Origin: Actinoallomurus sp050942425
GTDB taxonomy: Bacteria > Actinomycetota > Actinomycetes > Streptosporangiales > Streptosporangiaceae
Direction of reading: 5' to 3'
Assembly (NCBI RefSeq): GCF_050942425.1
Contig: NZ_CP192063.1
Location: 3,658,001-3,722,000, forward strand
Length of the DNA: 64,000 nucleotides
The notes under the pieces are model-generated. The model was not told the DNA's origin. It saw only the letters and a list, made by a program, of their open reading frames with translations, and did no database searches. Below are positions 26,342-35,354 of this stretch, piece by piece (the stretch's first letter is position 1; each line of letters opens with the position of its first letter). Both the position numbers and the translations under genes were made by a program.

Positions 26342-27133
26342 TCAGATCGTCGCGGTGGAGTCCTGGCTCGGCGGGCGGTGACCGAGCCGCAGCGAGAGCG
26401 TGGCTGCGCCACCGCGGACCAGGCCGCTCCACACCTCGCGCCGCCGGTCGTCCCAGCGGATGCTCGGCACCGAGATGCTCATCCCGGCGACCATGTCGCC
26501 CGTGTGGTCGTAGACGGGGGCGGCGACGCAGAACACCGCGTCGTTCGACTCGCACTCGTCGTAGGACAGCCCGTCCCGCCGGATCTCCTCCAGGTGCGTC
26601 CGCAGCCGTACGGGCGAGGTGATGCTGCGGACGGTCATCCCGGCCAGGTCCCCGTCGAGCGGGTAGGCGGCGTTCAGGCGCTCGGCCGGCAGCCCGGACA
26701 GCAGCATCTTGCCGACGCCGGTGCAGTGCGCGGGCAGGCGGCGCCCCACGGCGGAGACCATGCGGACGGGGTGGGTGCTGTCGACCTTGGCGATGTAGAC
26801 GACGTCGGTGCCGTCGAGGACCGCGACGTGGACCGTCTCGGCGCACTCGGCGGCGACCCGCTGGGCGGCCTCCCGGGCCTCGTGGGCCAGATCCAGCTGG
26901 TCGGCGAAGACACTGCCGAGCTGGAACAGCCGCATGCCGAGCCGGTAGCGCGTCGGCTGGCCGGACACCGGGATGAGGTACGCGCGTTCGGCAAGCGTGG
27001 TGACCAGCTCGTGGACCGTCGTGCGGGGGAGCCCGAGGCGCTCGGTGATCTCCGGTGCGGACAGGGTGGGGCGTTCGAGGAACAGCTCCAGGATGTCCAG
27101 GGCGCGAGTCACCGCCGGCACCGCACGCCCCAT
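26342..27133 (-). CDS. IclR-family transcriptional regulator
   Basis: A 263-residue protein (ATG at 27133; GTG at 27136 also possible). Residues about 5-65 form the IclR winged helix (PAVTRALDILELFLERPTLS, then GLPRTTVHELVTTL). The effector-binding domain contains HVAVLDGTDVVYIAKVDS, AHCTGVGKMLLSGLP and AAPVYDHTGDMVAGMSIS, all family hallmarks. It is divergent from the prenyl synthase operon. A palindrome GTACGAAATTTCGAAC lies 22 bases upstream, and a near-identical one is found before the aldose epimerase. The effector is unknown. Confidence 0.9.
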   Translation of the reverse strand: MGRAVPAVTRALDILELFLERPTLSAPEITERLGLPRTTVHELVTTLAERAYLIPVSGQPTRYRLGMRLFQLGSVFADQLDLAHEAREAAQRVAAECAETVHVAVLDGTDVVYIAKVDSTHPVRMVSAVGRRLPAHCTGVGKMLLSGLPAERLNAAYPLDGDLAGMTVRSITSPVRLRTHLEEIRRDGLSYDECESNDAVFCVAAPVYDHTGDMVAGMSISVPSIRWDDRRREVWSGLVRGGAATLSLRLGHRPPSQDSTATI

Positions 27134-27154
27134 CACCGCCGCCTTTCAGACCTC

Positions 27155-27170
27155 GTACGAAATTTCGAAC
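27155..27170. promoter_or_regulatory. Probable IclR operator, copy 1
   Basis: GTACGAAATTTCGAAC, a near-perfect palindrome centred on GAAATTTC, sits between the divergent IclR gene and the prenyl synthase operon. It matches the site at 29887-29902 at 14 of 16 bases. Confidence 0.6.
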
Positions 27171-27360
27171 AGCCTAGGAAGCGGTGCCATGTGGTGTCAA
27201 CGACCCGCCTGCCGCCCGACGGACGTGACCGGACGATCTAACGACGGACGGTACCCGCGGGGAAGCTTTCGGTGAATCTGGCCTGATGAGGTCATTGTCG
27301 TGCCGAGTGGTGCTTCGCTTGATATTACGAAAAGTATCCAATCGAAAGCGGAGCGTCGCC

Positions 27361-27597
27361 ATGGGACGAGATGACGGGATCAAACCGCACGACGAGATGC
27401 TCCATCTGGCGGCCGGGCTGGCCGATCTCGTCACGGAAGGGCTGCGAGGCGCGGCCCGCCGCCTCCCCGGCCTCGCGGAGGTGCGGGAAGAACTACGGGC
27501 GCGAGGCGAGCTGGCCCTCAAGCGCACCGGCCCCGGGTCGGAGGCGCATCTGGAGCTGCTGGCCCGGCGGGCCGCCGAGCGGGGCGGGAATGGGTGA
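27361..27597 (+). CDS. Small helical protein preceding the prenyl diphosphate synthase
   Basis: A 78-residue protein. The ATG at 27361 has GCGGAG upstream and gives a compact helical protein (DEMLHLAAGLADLVTEGLRG, PGLAEVREELRARGELAL, EAHLELLARRAAERG); the frame extends upstream to 27286 without a good start. Its stop overlaps the ATG of the prenyl synthase by eight bases, so the two are made together and the small protein may be a partner subunit. No family recognised. Confidence 0.65.
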   Translation: MGRDDGIKPHDEMLHLAAGLADLVTEGLRGAARRLPGLAEVREELRARGELALKRTGPGSEAHLELLARRAAERGGNG

Positions 27598-28579
27598 CCT
27601 TCGGGTCCGGGTCGACCGGGCACTGACGGAGTTCGTCGACGCGGAACTCGCCGAGCTGCTCTCGCTCGCCGGGGAGCTGGCCCCCGTCGCCGAGCAGACG
27701 CGCGTCTCGATCTCCGGAGGCAAGAGAATTCGGCCGGCGTTCTGCTACTGGGGATGGCGGGCGGCCGGGCAGCCCGACACCGACGCGGTGGTCCGTGCGG
27801 CGGCGGCGCTGGAGTTGGTGCACGCCGCGGCCATCGTCCACGATGACATCATCGACGGCAGTCCGCTGCGGCGGGGCCGGGCCACCGCGCATGAGCGCCT
27901 CGGGAAAGGCCTGGCCATCGTGATCGGCGACCTGCTGATGACCTGGGCGGGGCAGCTCTTCCACGCCTCGGGACTGCCGCGGACCTTCTTGGCCCGGGCA
28001 CTGCCGGTGTGGGCGACGATGGGTCGCGAGCTGGTGGCCGGCGAATGCCTGGAGATCCTCCGCACCGGAGGTGACCCCGATCTGGCCCGATCCCTGGCGA
28101 TCGTGCGGTTCAAGACCGGCTCGTACACCGTCGAGCGGCCCCTGCAGATCGGCGCGGTGCTCGGTGGCGCGGACCAGGGCACGCTGAGTGCACTGGCCGC
28201 GTACGGGCGCCCGCTCGGCGAGGCCTTCCAGTTGCGCGACGATCTGTGGGGCGTGTTCGGCGACCCGGCCCGGACCGGCAAGTCGGCACTGGACGACCTG
28301 GCGGGCCGCAAGCCGACCGCGCTGCTGGCCGTCACCCTAGCCGGGGCCGCCGGGCCCGAACGGCGGCGCCTGCACCATCTCCTCGACGGCCCGGTTACCC
28401 CGGACGACGCGGAGGAGATCCGGCAGATCATGCGGCGGTCGGGCGCGCCCAACGAGGTGCGCCACATGATCGATGATCGCGCCGAGGCCGCACGGGCGGC
28501 CCTGCGGGATACCCGCCTCGCCCCCGAGACCGCTGAGGCCCTGACCCGACTCATCTATGAGGCGACCGCTGATGCATGA
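27590..28579 (+). CDS. Polyprenyl (isoprenyl) diphosphate synthase
   Basis: A 329-residue trans-isoprenyl diphosphate synthase. It has SGGKRIRPAF near residue 40, the first Asp-rich motif HDDIIDG (DDxxD) followed by RRG, and the second QLRDDLWG with GKSALDDL..RKPT. The residues four and five before the first motif are Ala-Ala, which leaves room for a product longer than C15; this chain-length reading is inference. The enzyme condenses isopentenyl diphosphate with allylic diphosphates in the cytosol. It is translationally coupled on both sides, to the small protein and to the DUF2236 oxygenase. Confidence 0.9.
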   Translation: MGDLRVRVDRALTEFVDAELAELLSLAGELAPVAEQTRVSISGGKRIRPAFCYWGWRAAGQPDTDAVVRAAAALELVHAAAIVHDDIIDGSPLRRGRATAHERLGKGLAIVIGDLLMTWAGQLFHASGLPRTFLARALPVWATMGRELVAGECLEILRTGGDPDLARSLAIVRFKTGSYTVERPLQIGAVLGGADQGTLSALAAYGRPLGEAFQLRDDLWGVFGDPARTGKSALDDLAGRKPTALLAVTLAGAAGPERRRLHHLLDGPVTPDDAEEIRQIMRRSGAPNEVRHMIDDRAEAARAALRDTRLAPETAEALTRLIYEATADA

Positions 28580-29717
28580 GTACACCGACGAGCACATGGA
28601 CGCTCTGCGGCTCAGGGGCGACGAGTTCGCCGACGCGACCGTCGAGGCCCTCTTCACCGGGGCGGAGGTGGCCAGATTCAACACGGTCATGCGCTGGTTC
28701 ACCGTCTCCGGCCAGGCCCTGCCTGATGAGCTCCCGGACCCCGCCCGCGACTACCTGGAGGCGACGGCGACGCCACCGGACTGGGTCGACTGGGCGGTCA
28801 TGGAGCGGGCCCGGCAGTTCTTCATCGACAACGACGTGCACATCTCCACTGCCCTGTCCTTCGCGGCGATGCCGGCCTGCTACGTCGTCCCGCACATCGC
28901 CCGGCTGCTGTCCGCGACGCACTCGCTGGCCTATCCCTCCCGCCGAATGGCCGAGACCGGCCAGTTCACGGTGTACCTCATGCGGCCCGACGCCTTCGAG
29001 GCCGGCGGTCGGTTCCTTCCGGCGGCGCAGAAGGTGCGGCTGCTGCACGCCTCCATCCGTCACCACCTGAAGCGGGAGGGCCGGTGGCCGGAGCCAGTCC
29101 CGATCTGTCAGGAGGACATGCTCGGCGGGCTGATGATGTTCAGCCTCCAGGTGCTGGACGCGCTGCATCGCATGGGCGTCCACATCACCTCCGACGGCGC
29201 CGAGGCGTACTACTACGCCTGGCGGGTCGTGGGCACGATCCTCGGCTGCGACCCGGCGACCATCCCCGCCGACCTCCAGGCGGCCCGCAGGTTCTCCGAC
29301 CGGTACATGATCCGGCACATGGGGCCGTCCCCCGAAGGGGTGCACCTGACCCGGCAGCTGATCACGATGTACGAGGAGGTCGTGCCCGGCACGCTCCTCG
29401 ATCCGGTCGTGCCCGCGCTCATCCGTTTCTTGATCGGCGACACCGCCGCGGACTGGCTGGAGGTCCCGCGATCACGCTGGGACTCCCTGATCAAGGTCGC
29501 CCCGGCGCTGCTGGGGGCGCTCGAGCGGTTCGAGGACCGCGGGCCATGGGCATCGCAGTTGTCCGATCGGCTCGGCCGTCTGACCACGGCACTCGAGCTG
29601 TCCTCCCTAACCCGGGGGCGCGTCATGCACTATGCCATTCCCCACGAGCTCAAGGCCGACTACGGCCTGCCCACGTCGGTGCCACGCTGGGCCCCGCCCC
29701 CGGCCGACCTGGGCTGA
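28572..29717 (+). CDS. MpaB/Lcp-family (DUF2236) oxygenase
   Basis: A 381-residue protein whose ATG lies eight bases before the end of the prenyl synthase gene. It is mainly helical, with the family region RMAETGQFTVYLMRPDAF, KVRLLHASIRHHLKREGRW and PICQEDMLGGLMMFS. The conserved Arg/His helices bind a b-type heme in latex-clearing protein Lcp, a rubber oxygenase of the same superfamily. No signal peptide is visible, unlike secreted Lcp, so it should act inside the cell. Operon position suggests that it oxidises or cleaves the prenyl product made by its neighbour; this is inference. Confidence 0.8.
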   Translation: MHEYTDEHMDALRLRGDEFADATVEALFTGAEVARFNTVMRWFTVSGQALPDELPDPARDYLEATATPPDWVDWAVMERARQFFIDNDVHISTALSFAAMPACYVVPHIARLLSATHSLAYPSRRMAETGQFTVYLMRPDAFEAGGRFLPAAQKVRLLHASIRHHLKREGRWPEPVPICQEDMLGGLMMFSLQVLDALHRMGVHITSDGAEAYYYAWRVVGTILGCDPATIPADLQAARRFSDRYMIRHMGPSPEGVHLTRQLITMYEEVVPGTLLDPVVPALIRFLIGDTAADWLEVPRSRWDSLIKVAPALLGALERFEDRGPWASQLSDRLGRLTTALELSSLTRGRVMHYAIPHELKADYGLPTSVPRWAPPPADLG

Positions 29718-29834
29718 TGCTCCCATCTCCGCCCCTGCCCGCACGGTCGCGGCAGGGGCGGTGCACGTCCGGGGGCATCCAACCGGGCGACTCGACGGCC
29801 GAGCGCGCGATCCGCGCTTTTCCCGTAAGCGTCC

Positions 29835-29863
29835 TTGACAGCACATCGCACCGGAATTTAGCG
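29835..29863 (+). promoter_or_regulatory. Candidate promoter of the aldose epimerase gene
   Basis: TTGACA at 29835-29840 is followed after 17 bases by TTAGCG at 29858-29863. The -35 is a consensus match and the -10 is weak. The palindromic sites at 29878-29902 lie directly downstream, where a bound repressor would block transcription. Confidence 0.45.
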
Positions 29864-29886
29864 TCTGCCCGCAGGCCTCGAACGAC

Positions 29887-29902
29887 GTTCGAAATGTCGA
29901 AC
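29887..29902. promoter_or_regulatory. Probable IclR operator, copy 2
   Basis: GTTCGAAATGTCGAAC is a near-perfect palindrome that matches the site at 27155-27170 at 14 of 16 bases. A second palindrome, TCGAACGACGTTCGA (29878-29892), overlaps its left arm. Confidence 0.6.
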
Positions 29903-30039
29903 AGGGTGGTACGGTCTGCGCGCGGGGCAGGCCGACGGCCTTCTCGCGGCCTCCGTGACAACAGCACATCGAAGACCGCCTGATCGGGGGCGGGCGGCGG
30001 ATGCGCATTCCGGCCCCAGGGCCGAAGAAAGGAGCACTC

Positions 30040-31197
30040 GTGCCCCTCCGCCCAACGAAATCCCGCCTCATCGGCATGGCCGCGCTGGCCGCGCTGGTGA
30101 CCGGCGTCCTCCCGGCGGCGAACGTCCAGGCGGCGTCGAAGCCGACGATCTCCAAGGACCTGTTCGGCACCCTTTCCGACGGCACGAAGGTCTGGCGCTA
30201 CACCCTCAGCAGCAACGCCATCAGCGTCAAGATCATTACGTACGGCGGGATCGTCCAGCGGGTGGACGCCCCCGACCGGCACGGACACCGCACCAACGTC
30301 GTCCTCGGCTTCCCCAAGCTCGACGACTACGTCGCCAAGAACAACCCGGGACCGTACTTCGGGGCGCTCATCGGCCGGTACGCCAACCGCATCGCCAAGG
30401 GCACCTTCACGCTCGACGGCAAGACCTACCACCTGCCGATCAACAACGGCCAGAACAGCCTGCACGGCGGCCCGAAGGGCTTCGACACCAAGGTCTGGAC
30501 CGCCACGCCGGGTACGGGCAAGGACTCCGTCTCGCTGCGGCTCGACTACACCAGCCCGGACGGCGAGATGAACTACCCGGGCACGCTCAAGGCCAGCGCG
30601 ACGTACACCCTCAGCGGGCACAACCTGCGCATCGACTACCGGGCCACCACCGACAAGGCCACGATCGTCAACCTGACCAACCACTCGTACTTCAACCTGG
30701 CGGGTGAGGGGTCCGGCGGCATCTACGACCACCGGCTGATGCTCAACGCGAGCCGCTACACGCCGGTCGACTCGACGCTCATCCCCACCGGGAAGCTCGA
30801 CCCGGTCGCCGGCACGCCGATGGACTTCACCAAGCCGACGCCCATCGGCGCGCGCATCCGCAACAACTTCCAGCAGCTCGCCTACGGCCAGGGCTACGAC
30901 CACAACTGGGTGCTGGGCGGCTCGGGCTTCCGTCTCGCCGCGGAGGTCAGCGAGCCGACCAGCGGCCGGGTGCTGAAGTTGTACACCGACCAGCCCGGCA
31001 TCCAGTTCTACTCGGGCAACTTCCTCGACGGCACGCTGTACGGCACGAGCGGCCGGCAGTACCGGCAGGGAGACGGCTTCGCGCTGGAGACCCAGCACTT
31101 CCCCGACTCGCCGAACCACGCGAACTTCCCCTCCGCGGTGCTGCGCCCCGGACAGACGTACCGGACGGCGACGGTCTGGTCGTTCTCGGCCAACTGA
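30040..31197 (+). CDS. galM: Secreted aldose 1-epimerase (mutarotase)
   Basis: A 385-residue protein. The GTG at 30040 follows AAAGGAG and gives a clean signal peptide (LIGMAALAALVTGVLPAANVQA, cut after AxA); an ATG at 30001 is less likely. Family motifs are visible: GGIVQRVDAPDRHG, FGALIGRYANRIAKG, NSLHGGPKGFDTKVW, the catalytic His in VNLTNHSYFNLAGE, and YDHNWVL. The last block, FALETQHFPDSPNHANFPS, carries the conserved Glu-x-Gln. It interconverts alpha and beta anomers of galactose or glucose, here outside the cytoplasm. It may support the nearby beta-galactosidase pathway. An IclR-type palindrome precedes it. Confidence 0.9.
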   Translation: MPLRPTKSRLIGMAALAALVTGVLPAANVQAASKPTISKDLFGTLSDGTKVWRYTLSSNAISVKIITYGGIVQRVDAPDRHGHRTNVVLGFPKLDDYVAKNNPGPYFGALIGRYANRIAKGTFTLDGKTYHLPINNGQNSLHGGPKGFDTKVWTATPGTGKDSVSLRLDYTSPDGEMNYPGTLKASATYTLSGHNLRIDYRATTDKATIVNLTNHSYFNLAGEGSGGIYDHRLMLNASRYTPVDSTLIPTGKLDPVAGTPMDFTKPTPIGARIRNNFQQLAYGQGYDHNWVLGGSGFRLAAEVSEPTSGRVLKLYTDQPGIQFYSGNFLDGTLYGTSGRQYRQGDGFALETQHFPDSPNHANFPSAVLRPGQTYRTATVWSFSAN

Positions 31198-31207
31198 CCC
31201 CGCTCGA

Positions 31208-31241
31208 CACCGGGCCGCCCGCGTCGAGCGGCGGCCCGGTG
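31208..31241. terminator. Terminator hairpin between galM and the kinase gene
   Basis: CACCGGGCCGC (31208-31218) and GCGGCCCGGTG (31231-31241) form a perfect 11-bp stem between two converging genes, so it can serve both. Confidence 0.7.
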
Positions 31242-31304
31242 CCGCCGTCCAGGGCCGGTCTCGACGTCGCCGCGCAGAAGGACGGCGGGGCTTTGAGACA
31301 GGCC

Positions 31305-33506
31305 CTAACCGAGGCTCCAGAGGCGTACGGTCGCGTCGTCGCCGCCGGTCGCGAGTGTCCTGCCGTCGGGGGAGAAGGCGACGGCGTCGACGACGCCCGC
31401 CTGCGGGGTCAGCGTGGTGATGGGCCTCCCGGTCAGGGCGTTCCACAGCAGGACGGCGTCGCCTCCGGCGCAGGCGAGGATCCGGCCGTCCGGGCTGAAC
31501 GCCACGCCGTTGACGCGACCGGGGAGGCTGGGCAGGGACGCGACGAGCCGGTGGGTCACGACGTCCCACAGCCGGACGCGGCCGTCATAGCCGCCGGCCG
31601 CGAGGATCCGGCCGTCGGGGCTGAACGCCATCCCGACGACGAGTGACGTCAGCCGGGTCACGATGACGGGGTGGTCGGGCCGCGCGGTGTCCCACAGCCG
31701 GATGGCCCAGGTGCCGGCCGTGGCCAGGGTGTTCCCGTGCGGGGCGAAGGCTGCGGTGAACATGCTCTCGTCCCGGGTGGGCAGCGTGCCGGCCGAGCGG
31801 TGGTCCGGGACGTTCCAGAGACGGACGGCGTCGCCCGCGCTCGCGAGGAGCCCGCCGTCCGGGCTGAAGGTCAGCGCACCGACGCTGTTGCCGTGCGTGT
31901 CCATGGTCGCGACGCGCGTGCGCTCGGCGGTGTTCCACAGGAGCACCTTGCCGTCGTACCCCGCGGTGGCCAGCGTGCGCCCGTCCGGGCTGAACGCCGC
32001 GGCGAACACGTCGTACGCGTGGCCGGTGAGGGTCGCCACCTGGCGCCGGTCGGGCAGATTCCACAGCCGTACGGAGTGATCCGCGCCGCCGGTGGCGAGG
32101 GTGCGCCCGTCCGGGCTGAAGGCCACCGTGTAGATCTCGCCCGGGCCCGCGGTCAGCGCGGCGTCGAGACGCGGGACCGTGCTCGCGGGACGCGGCGGCC
32201 GGGAACGCCGCGCGACGTCGTGCGTCTGGCCGGGCACCGTCAGCAGGGTGAGCGCGAGGACGGCCACCGGGGCGGCCACCAGCAGCGTGAGGTGGCGTCC
32301 GTGCCACGTCCGCTGCCCGTGAAGTCGGCCATGAGGTCGGCCGGGAGGTCGGTCGGGGTCGGTTGGTCGGGGAGAATAGGGGTCGGTTGGTCGGGGAGAG
32401 TAGGGGTCGGTCCGCCGGGGAGACACGCGCACGCCGCGCTGCGGACGAGTCGTCTCGGGGAGGGCCGCCCAGGATCGGCGACGGCCCCGGCCTATATGCG
32501 AACGGCGACCCTCAGCCTCCCGGGTCGGCATCGGCAGGGCGCGCGGCCCATCGGCGTACGCCCCGCCGAGGAGGGGCCACGCGGGGTCGGCGATCGCGGC
32601 CAGGAGCTCCGCCGCCGCATCCGCGCCGATGCGGCCGACGATGTCCTTGCGGAGCAGGCCGTCCAGGACCGGGGCGAGCGGGCCCGCGTGCGGCGCGGGC
32701 GCCGGCTCCTCGGTGACGATCGAGTGCAGCACCGCGTTGGTGTTCGGCCCGGTGAACGGCCGGCACCCCTCCACGGCGTAGAAGAGCGTGGCGCCGAGCG
32801 ACCACAGGTCCGACGCCGGGACGGCGGGCTCGCCGCGGGCCCGTTCGGGCGCCAGGTAGGCGGGGGCGCCCATGACGATGCCGGACTGGGTGAGTCCGGG
32901 GTCGCCCTCCACGGTCGCCAGCCCGAAGTCCCCGAGCACCACCCGGCGCCCGGCGACGAGGACGTTGCCGGGCTTGACGTCGCGGTGCAGGACGCCGGCC
33001 CGATGCGCGGCGCGCAGGGCGTCGACTAACTGAAGCCCGATTTCGGCGACCCGCTCCGGGGGGAGCGGGCCGTCCTCTCGGATGAGCTCCCCGAGCGACC
33101 GCCCCTCGACGAACTCCATGATGATCCACGGATCGTCCCCGTCCTCGACGACGTCGTGGACGGTGACGACGCCGGGGTGGTCGAGCCGGGCCGCCGAGCG
33201 GGCCTCCTGGAGTGTGCGCCGACGCTGCTCCGCACGCTGCTCTTCGGTGAAATACGAGGGGAGGAACAGCCGTTTGGCAGCGACGTCGCGGTCCAGGCGC
33301 TCGTCGCGCGCCCGCCACACCACCGCGAAGCCGCCACGGCCGACCTGCTCGATGAGACGGTACTGCCCGGCGATCAGCCGCCCTCGGCCTTCCGGCATGG
33401 AAGGACGATAACCGTCGTCGAGGCCCGGGAGATAGGGGCTTTGGGCCGGTCTTCTCCGGCGGGCCGCCGACCGCCGCAGCCGCGACGGCCGGCGGTCAGG
33501 CGTCAC
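31305..33506 (-). CDS. Serine/threonine protein kinase with C-terminal WD40 propeller
   Basis: A 733-residue protein. Residues about 45-320 form a Hanks-type kinase: IEQVGRGGFAVVW loop, AAKRLF lysine, catalytic HRDVKPGN (about 174), DFGLA and an APE-like motif (PAYLAPERA). A Pro/Arg-rich linker (repeated PRPTDPYS) leads to a single membrane segment at about 405-425 (LTLLVAAPVAVLALTLLTV). Seven WD40 repeats follow, each with a FSPDGRTLA-like strand, outside the membrane. The GTG start overlaps the stop of the sortase gene (GTGA), so the two are coupled. It probably senses an extracytoplasmic cue through the propeller. Confidence 0.9.
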   Translation of the reverse strand: MTPDRRPSRLRRSAARRRRPAQSPYLPGLDDGYRPSMPEGRGRLIAGQYRLIEQVGRGGFAVVWRARDERLDRDVAAKRLFLPSYFTEEQRAEQRRRTLQEARSAARLDHPGVVTVHDVVEDGDDPWIIMEFVEGRSLGELIREDGPLPPERVAEIGLQLVDALRAAHRAGVLHRDVKPGNVLVAGRRVVLGDFGLATVEGDPGLTQSGIVMGAPAYLAPERARGEPAVPASDLWSLGATLFYAVEGCRPFTGPNTNAVLHSIVTEEPAPAPHAGPLAPVLDGLLRKDIVGRIGADAAAELLAAIADPAWPLLGGAYADGPRALPMPTREAEGRRSHIGRGRRRSWAALPETTRPQRGVRVSPRRTDPYSPRPTDPYSPRPTDPDRPPGRPHGRLHGQRTWHGRHLTLLVAAPVAVLALTLLTVPGQTHDVARRSRPPRPASTVPRLDAALTAGPGEIYTVAFSPDGRTLATGGADHSVRLWNLPDRRQVATLTGHAYDVFAAAFSPDGRTLATAGYDGKVLLWNTAERTRVATMDTHGNSVGALTFSPDGGLLASAGDAVRLWNVPDHRSAGTLPTRDESMFTAAFAPHGNTLATAGTWAIRLWDTARPDHPVIVTRLTSLVVGMAFSPDGRILAAGGYDGRVRLWDVVTHRLVASLPSLPGRVNGVAFSPDGRILACAGGDAVLLWNALTGRPITTLTPQAGVVDAVAFSPDGRTLATGGDDATVRLWSLG

Positions 33507-35092
33507 GGGGCGAGACTCGCGTACACGACCACGTCGCGCCGGTAGTGTCCCGACGCCGGGTCGAACGCACCGCCGCAGGTGATGAGGCGCAACTGCGGGT
33601 CGGGGGTCGCCCCGTAGACGTCCTCCGTCGGGAACTCCGTCTTCGGGTACGACCCCACACGGTCGACCGTGAAGGCCACGACCCGGCCCGTCGCGTCGGT
33701 GACCTGGATCCGGTCGCCCGGCCGCAGGGACCCCAGCCCGGTGAAGACGGCCGGGCCGGTGCGGGAGTCGACGTGTCCCGCGATCACGGCGGGCCCCGGG
33801 GCACCCGGACGGATGCCGTCACCGAACCATCCGGCCCGCGCGGGATCCCGAGGCGGTTGGAGGCGGCCGTCCCGGTCCGTCGGCAACCGCTCCAGGATGG
33901 TCCGCACACCGAGGGCGGGGATCCGCAACATGACCGGCTCGGCGTACGCGCCCGCCCGGCCACCCGGCTCACCGGCGGCCGTCCGTCCCCCGGCCGGAGG
34001 GGCGACGGGCGAGAGGGCCGCGGGCGGTTCCCCGGCGGCCGGCCGGACGGCGGCCGGCGGAGTCTCGGCCCGCGGCGCGGCGGGCGGCAGGACCCCGGGC
34101 AACGGAACCTGGGACGACGGGACTTGGGACGACGAGACTCCGGGTGACGGGACTCCGGGCGACGGGACTCGGGGCAACCGAACCCTGGGCGACGGGACTC
34201 CGGTCGGCGGGCCGTCGGGCGACGCGACTTCGGTCGGCGGGGCGGCGGCGGGCGCCGGAGCCTCGGCCGGTGGACCGCCGGGCAGCGGGATCAGCCGGGC
34301 GGAGGCCGCCCACGGCGGCGGTGCGACCGCGCCGGCGAGGCCGCCGAGGCCCGTTTCGACGCTGCCGCGCGGCGTCCGGCGCGGCGCCGTGGCGTCGCGC
34401 AGGTCGAGTAGCCGGGGCGCCGATGGCCCGTCGAGCACCACGAGCGTGTGGATGGAACCGGGGCGCAGCGACAGCCGTGCCGTCAGCGGATCCCCGGACG
34501 CGCTCGCGACGCGAACGGTCGTCGTGCCCGCCCGCATCGAGCGGTACGCGGTGACGGAGGGGAACCGGAGGCCGTCGGCGAGCGGCCGGTCATCGGCGGT
34601 GACGGTCACCGCCGGCCGTTTGAGCGAGGCCTCGATGACGCGCAGCGCCGAGCGTCCGGGCGGCACGGCGAGTGCGTCGTCCAGGACCTTGAGGCGGATT
34701 CCCTTGTACGGGCCGAGGCCGGCGACGGTGTAGGCCTCCCGCGCACGGACGCGGACGCGGGCCGACAGGACCGGCGGGCTGGACGCAGCCGCGTCGGCGG
34801 GCCGCATCGCGACGGTGTAGGCGCCGCCGCTGAGCCGCTGGTACGGCGAGAGGTCGCCGTAACCCACGTGTTTCAGGACCAGCCGCGGTGTGGTCCGTCC
34901 CGCGGCGTACAGGTAGACATCGACGGCGGGCGTGTCCGGCGACAGGTGCGCGAGCCGGAGGTAGCCGTCGCCCGGGGCGGCGAGAGCGGAGGACGACCCC
35001 GGCAGCACGACACCTAAGACGGTGACGGCGACGAGGACGGAGCCACGCCTGATGAGGCTCCGGCCGGACGGCTGCGGGGGGCGGGTGGTCAT
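33503..35092 (-). CDS. DUF4397 domain fused to a class E/F sortase
   Basis: A 529-residue secreted protein; the ATG at 35092 has CAGGAGA upstream (open frame to 35143). A signal-peptide or membrane segment (SVLVAVTVLGVVLPGSSSALA) is followed by two DUF4397-like beta domains (GYLRLAHLSPDTPAVDVYLYA, ... VTVTADDRPLADGL) up to about 240. A ~150-residue Pro/Ser/Ala linker with degenerate VPSPGVPS-type repeats follows. The C-terminal 130 residues are a sortase: the catalytic His in AGHVDSRTG, the Cys in LRLITCGG (near 502) and an Arg at YRRDVVVY. Class F sortases join or anchor surface proteins. Carrying the DUF4397 domain in the same chain suggests a self-contained surface module. Confidence 0.85.
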   Translation of the reverse strand: MTTRPPQPSGRSLIRRGSVLVAVTVLGVVLPGSSSALAAPGDGYLRLAHLSPDTPAVDVYLYAAGRTTPRLVLKHVGYGDLSPYQRLSGGAYTVAMRPADAAASSPPVLSARVRVRAREAYTVAGLGPYKGIRLKVLDDALAVPPGRSALRVIEASLKRPAVTVTADDRPLADGLRFPSVTAYRSMRAGTTTVRVASASGDPLTARLSLRPGSIHTLVVLDGPSAPRLLDLRDATAPRRTPRGSVETGLGGLAGAVAPPPWAASARLIPLPGGPPAEAPAPAAAPPTEVASPDGPPTGVPSPRVRLPRVPSPGVPSPGVSSSQVPSSQVPLPGVLPPAAPRAETPPAAVRPAAGEPPAALSPVAPPAGGRTAAGEPGGRAGAYAEPVMLRIPALGVRTILERLPTDRDGRLQPPRDPARAGWFGDGIRPGAPGPAVIAGHVDSRTGPAVFTGLGSLRPGDRIQVTDATGRVVAFTVDRVGSYPKTEFPTEDVYGATPDPQLRLITCGGAFDPASGHYRRDVVVYASLAP

Positions 35093-35300
35093 GGACGGTC
35101 TCCTGACAGGCTCGCGCCCACGACCGGCGCGGGCTGATGACATCGACGAGAGAGCGGACGCGACCGGGATGACGGGTCGGTTCGGCTCTGCGTGAAGTCT
35201 TCCTCACGGATTGCCGTCATGTCCCGTGATCGGGCTGATGCCCCCCTCCCGCGCTGGCCGCACCCGGCCGCGATCGGGCCGGTGTCCCCACCCCCCGGGT

Positions 35301-35339
35301 CGGCGACCGGTGGCGGGCATGCGCCGCGGCCGGTCGCCG
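35301..35339. terminator. Hairpin downstream of the GH6 gene
   Basis: CGGCGACCGG (35301-35310) pairs with CCGGTCGCCG (35330-35339), a perfect 10-bp stem 16 bases past the GH6 stop on the minus strand. Confidence 0.55.
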
Positions 35340-35354
35340 GAGTCCTGCCGTCGT

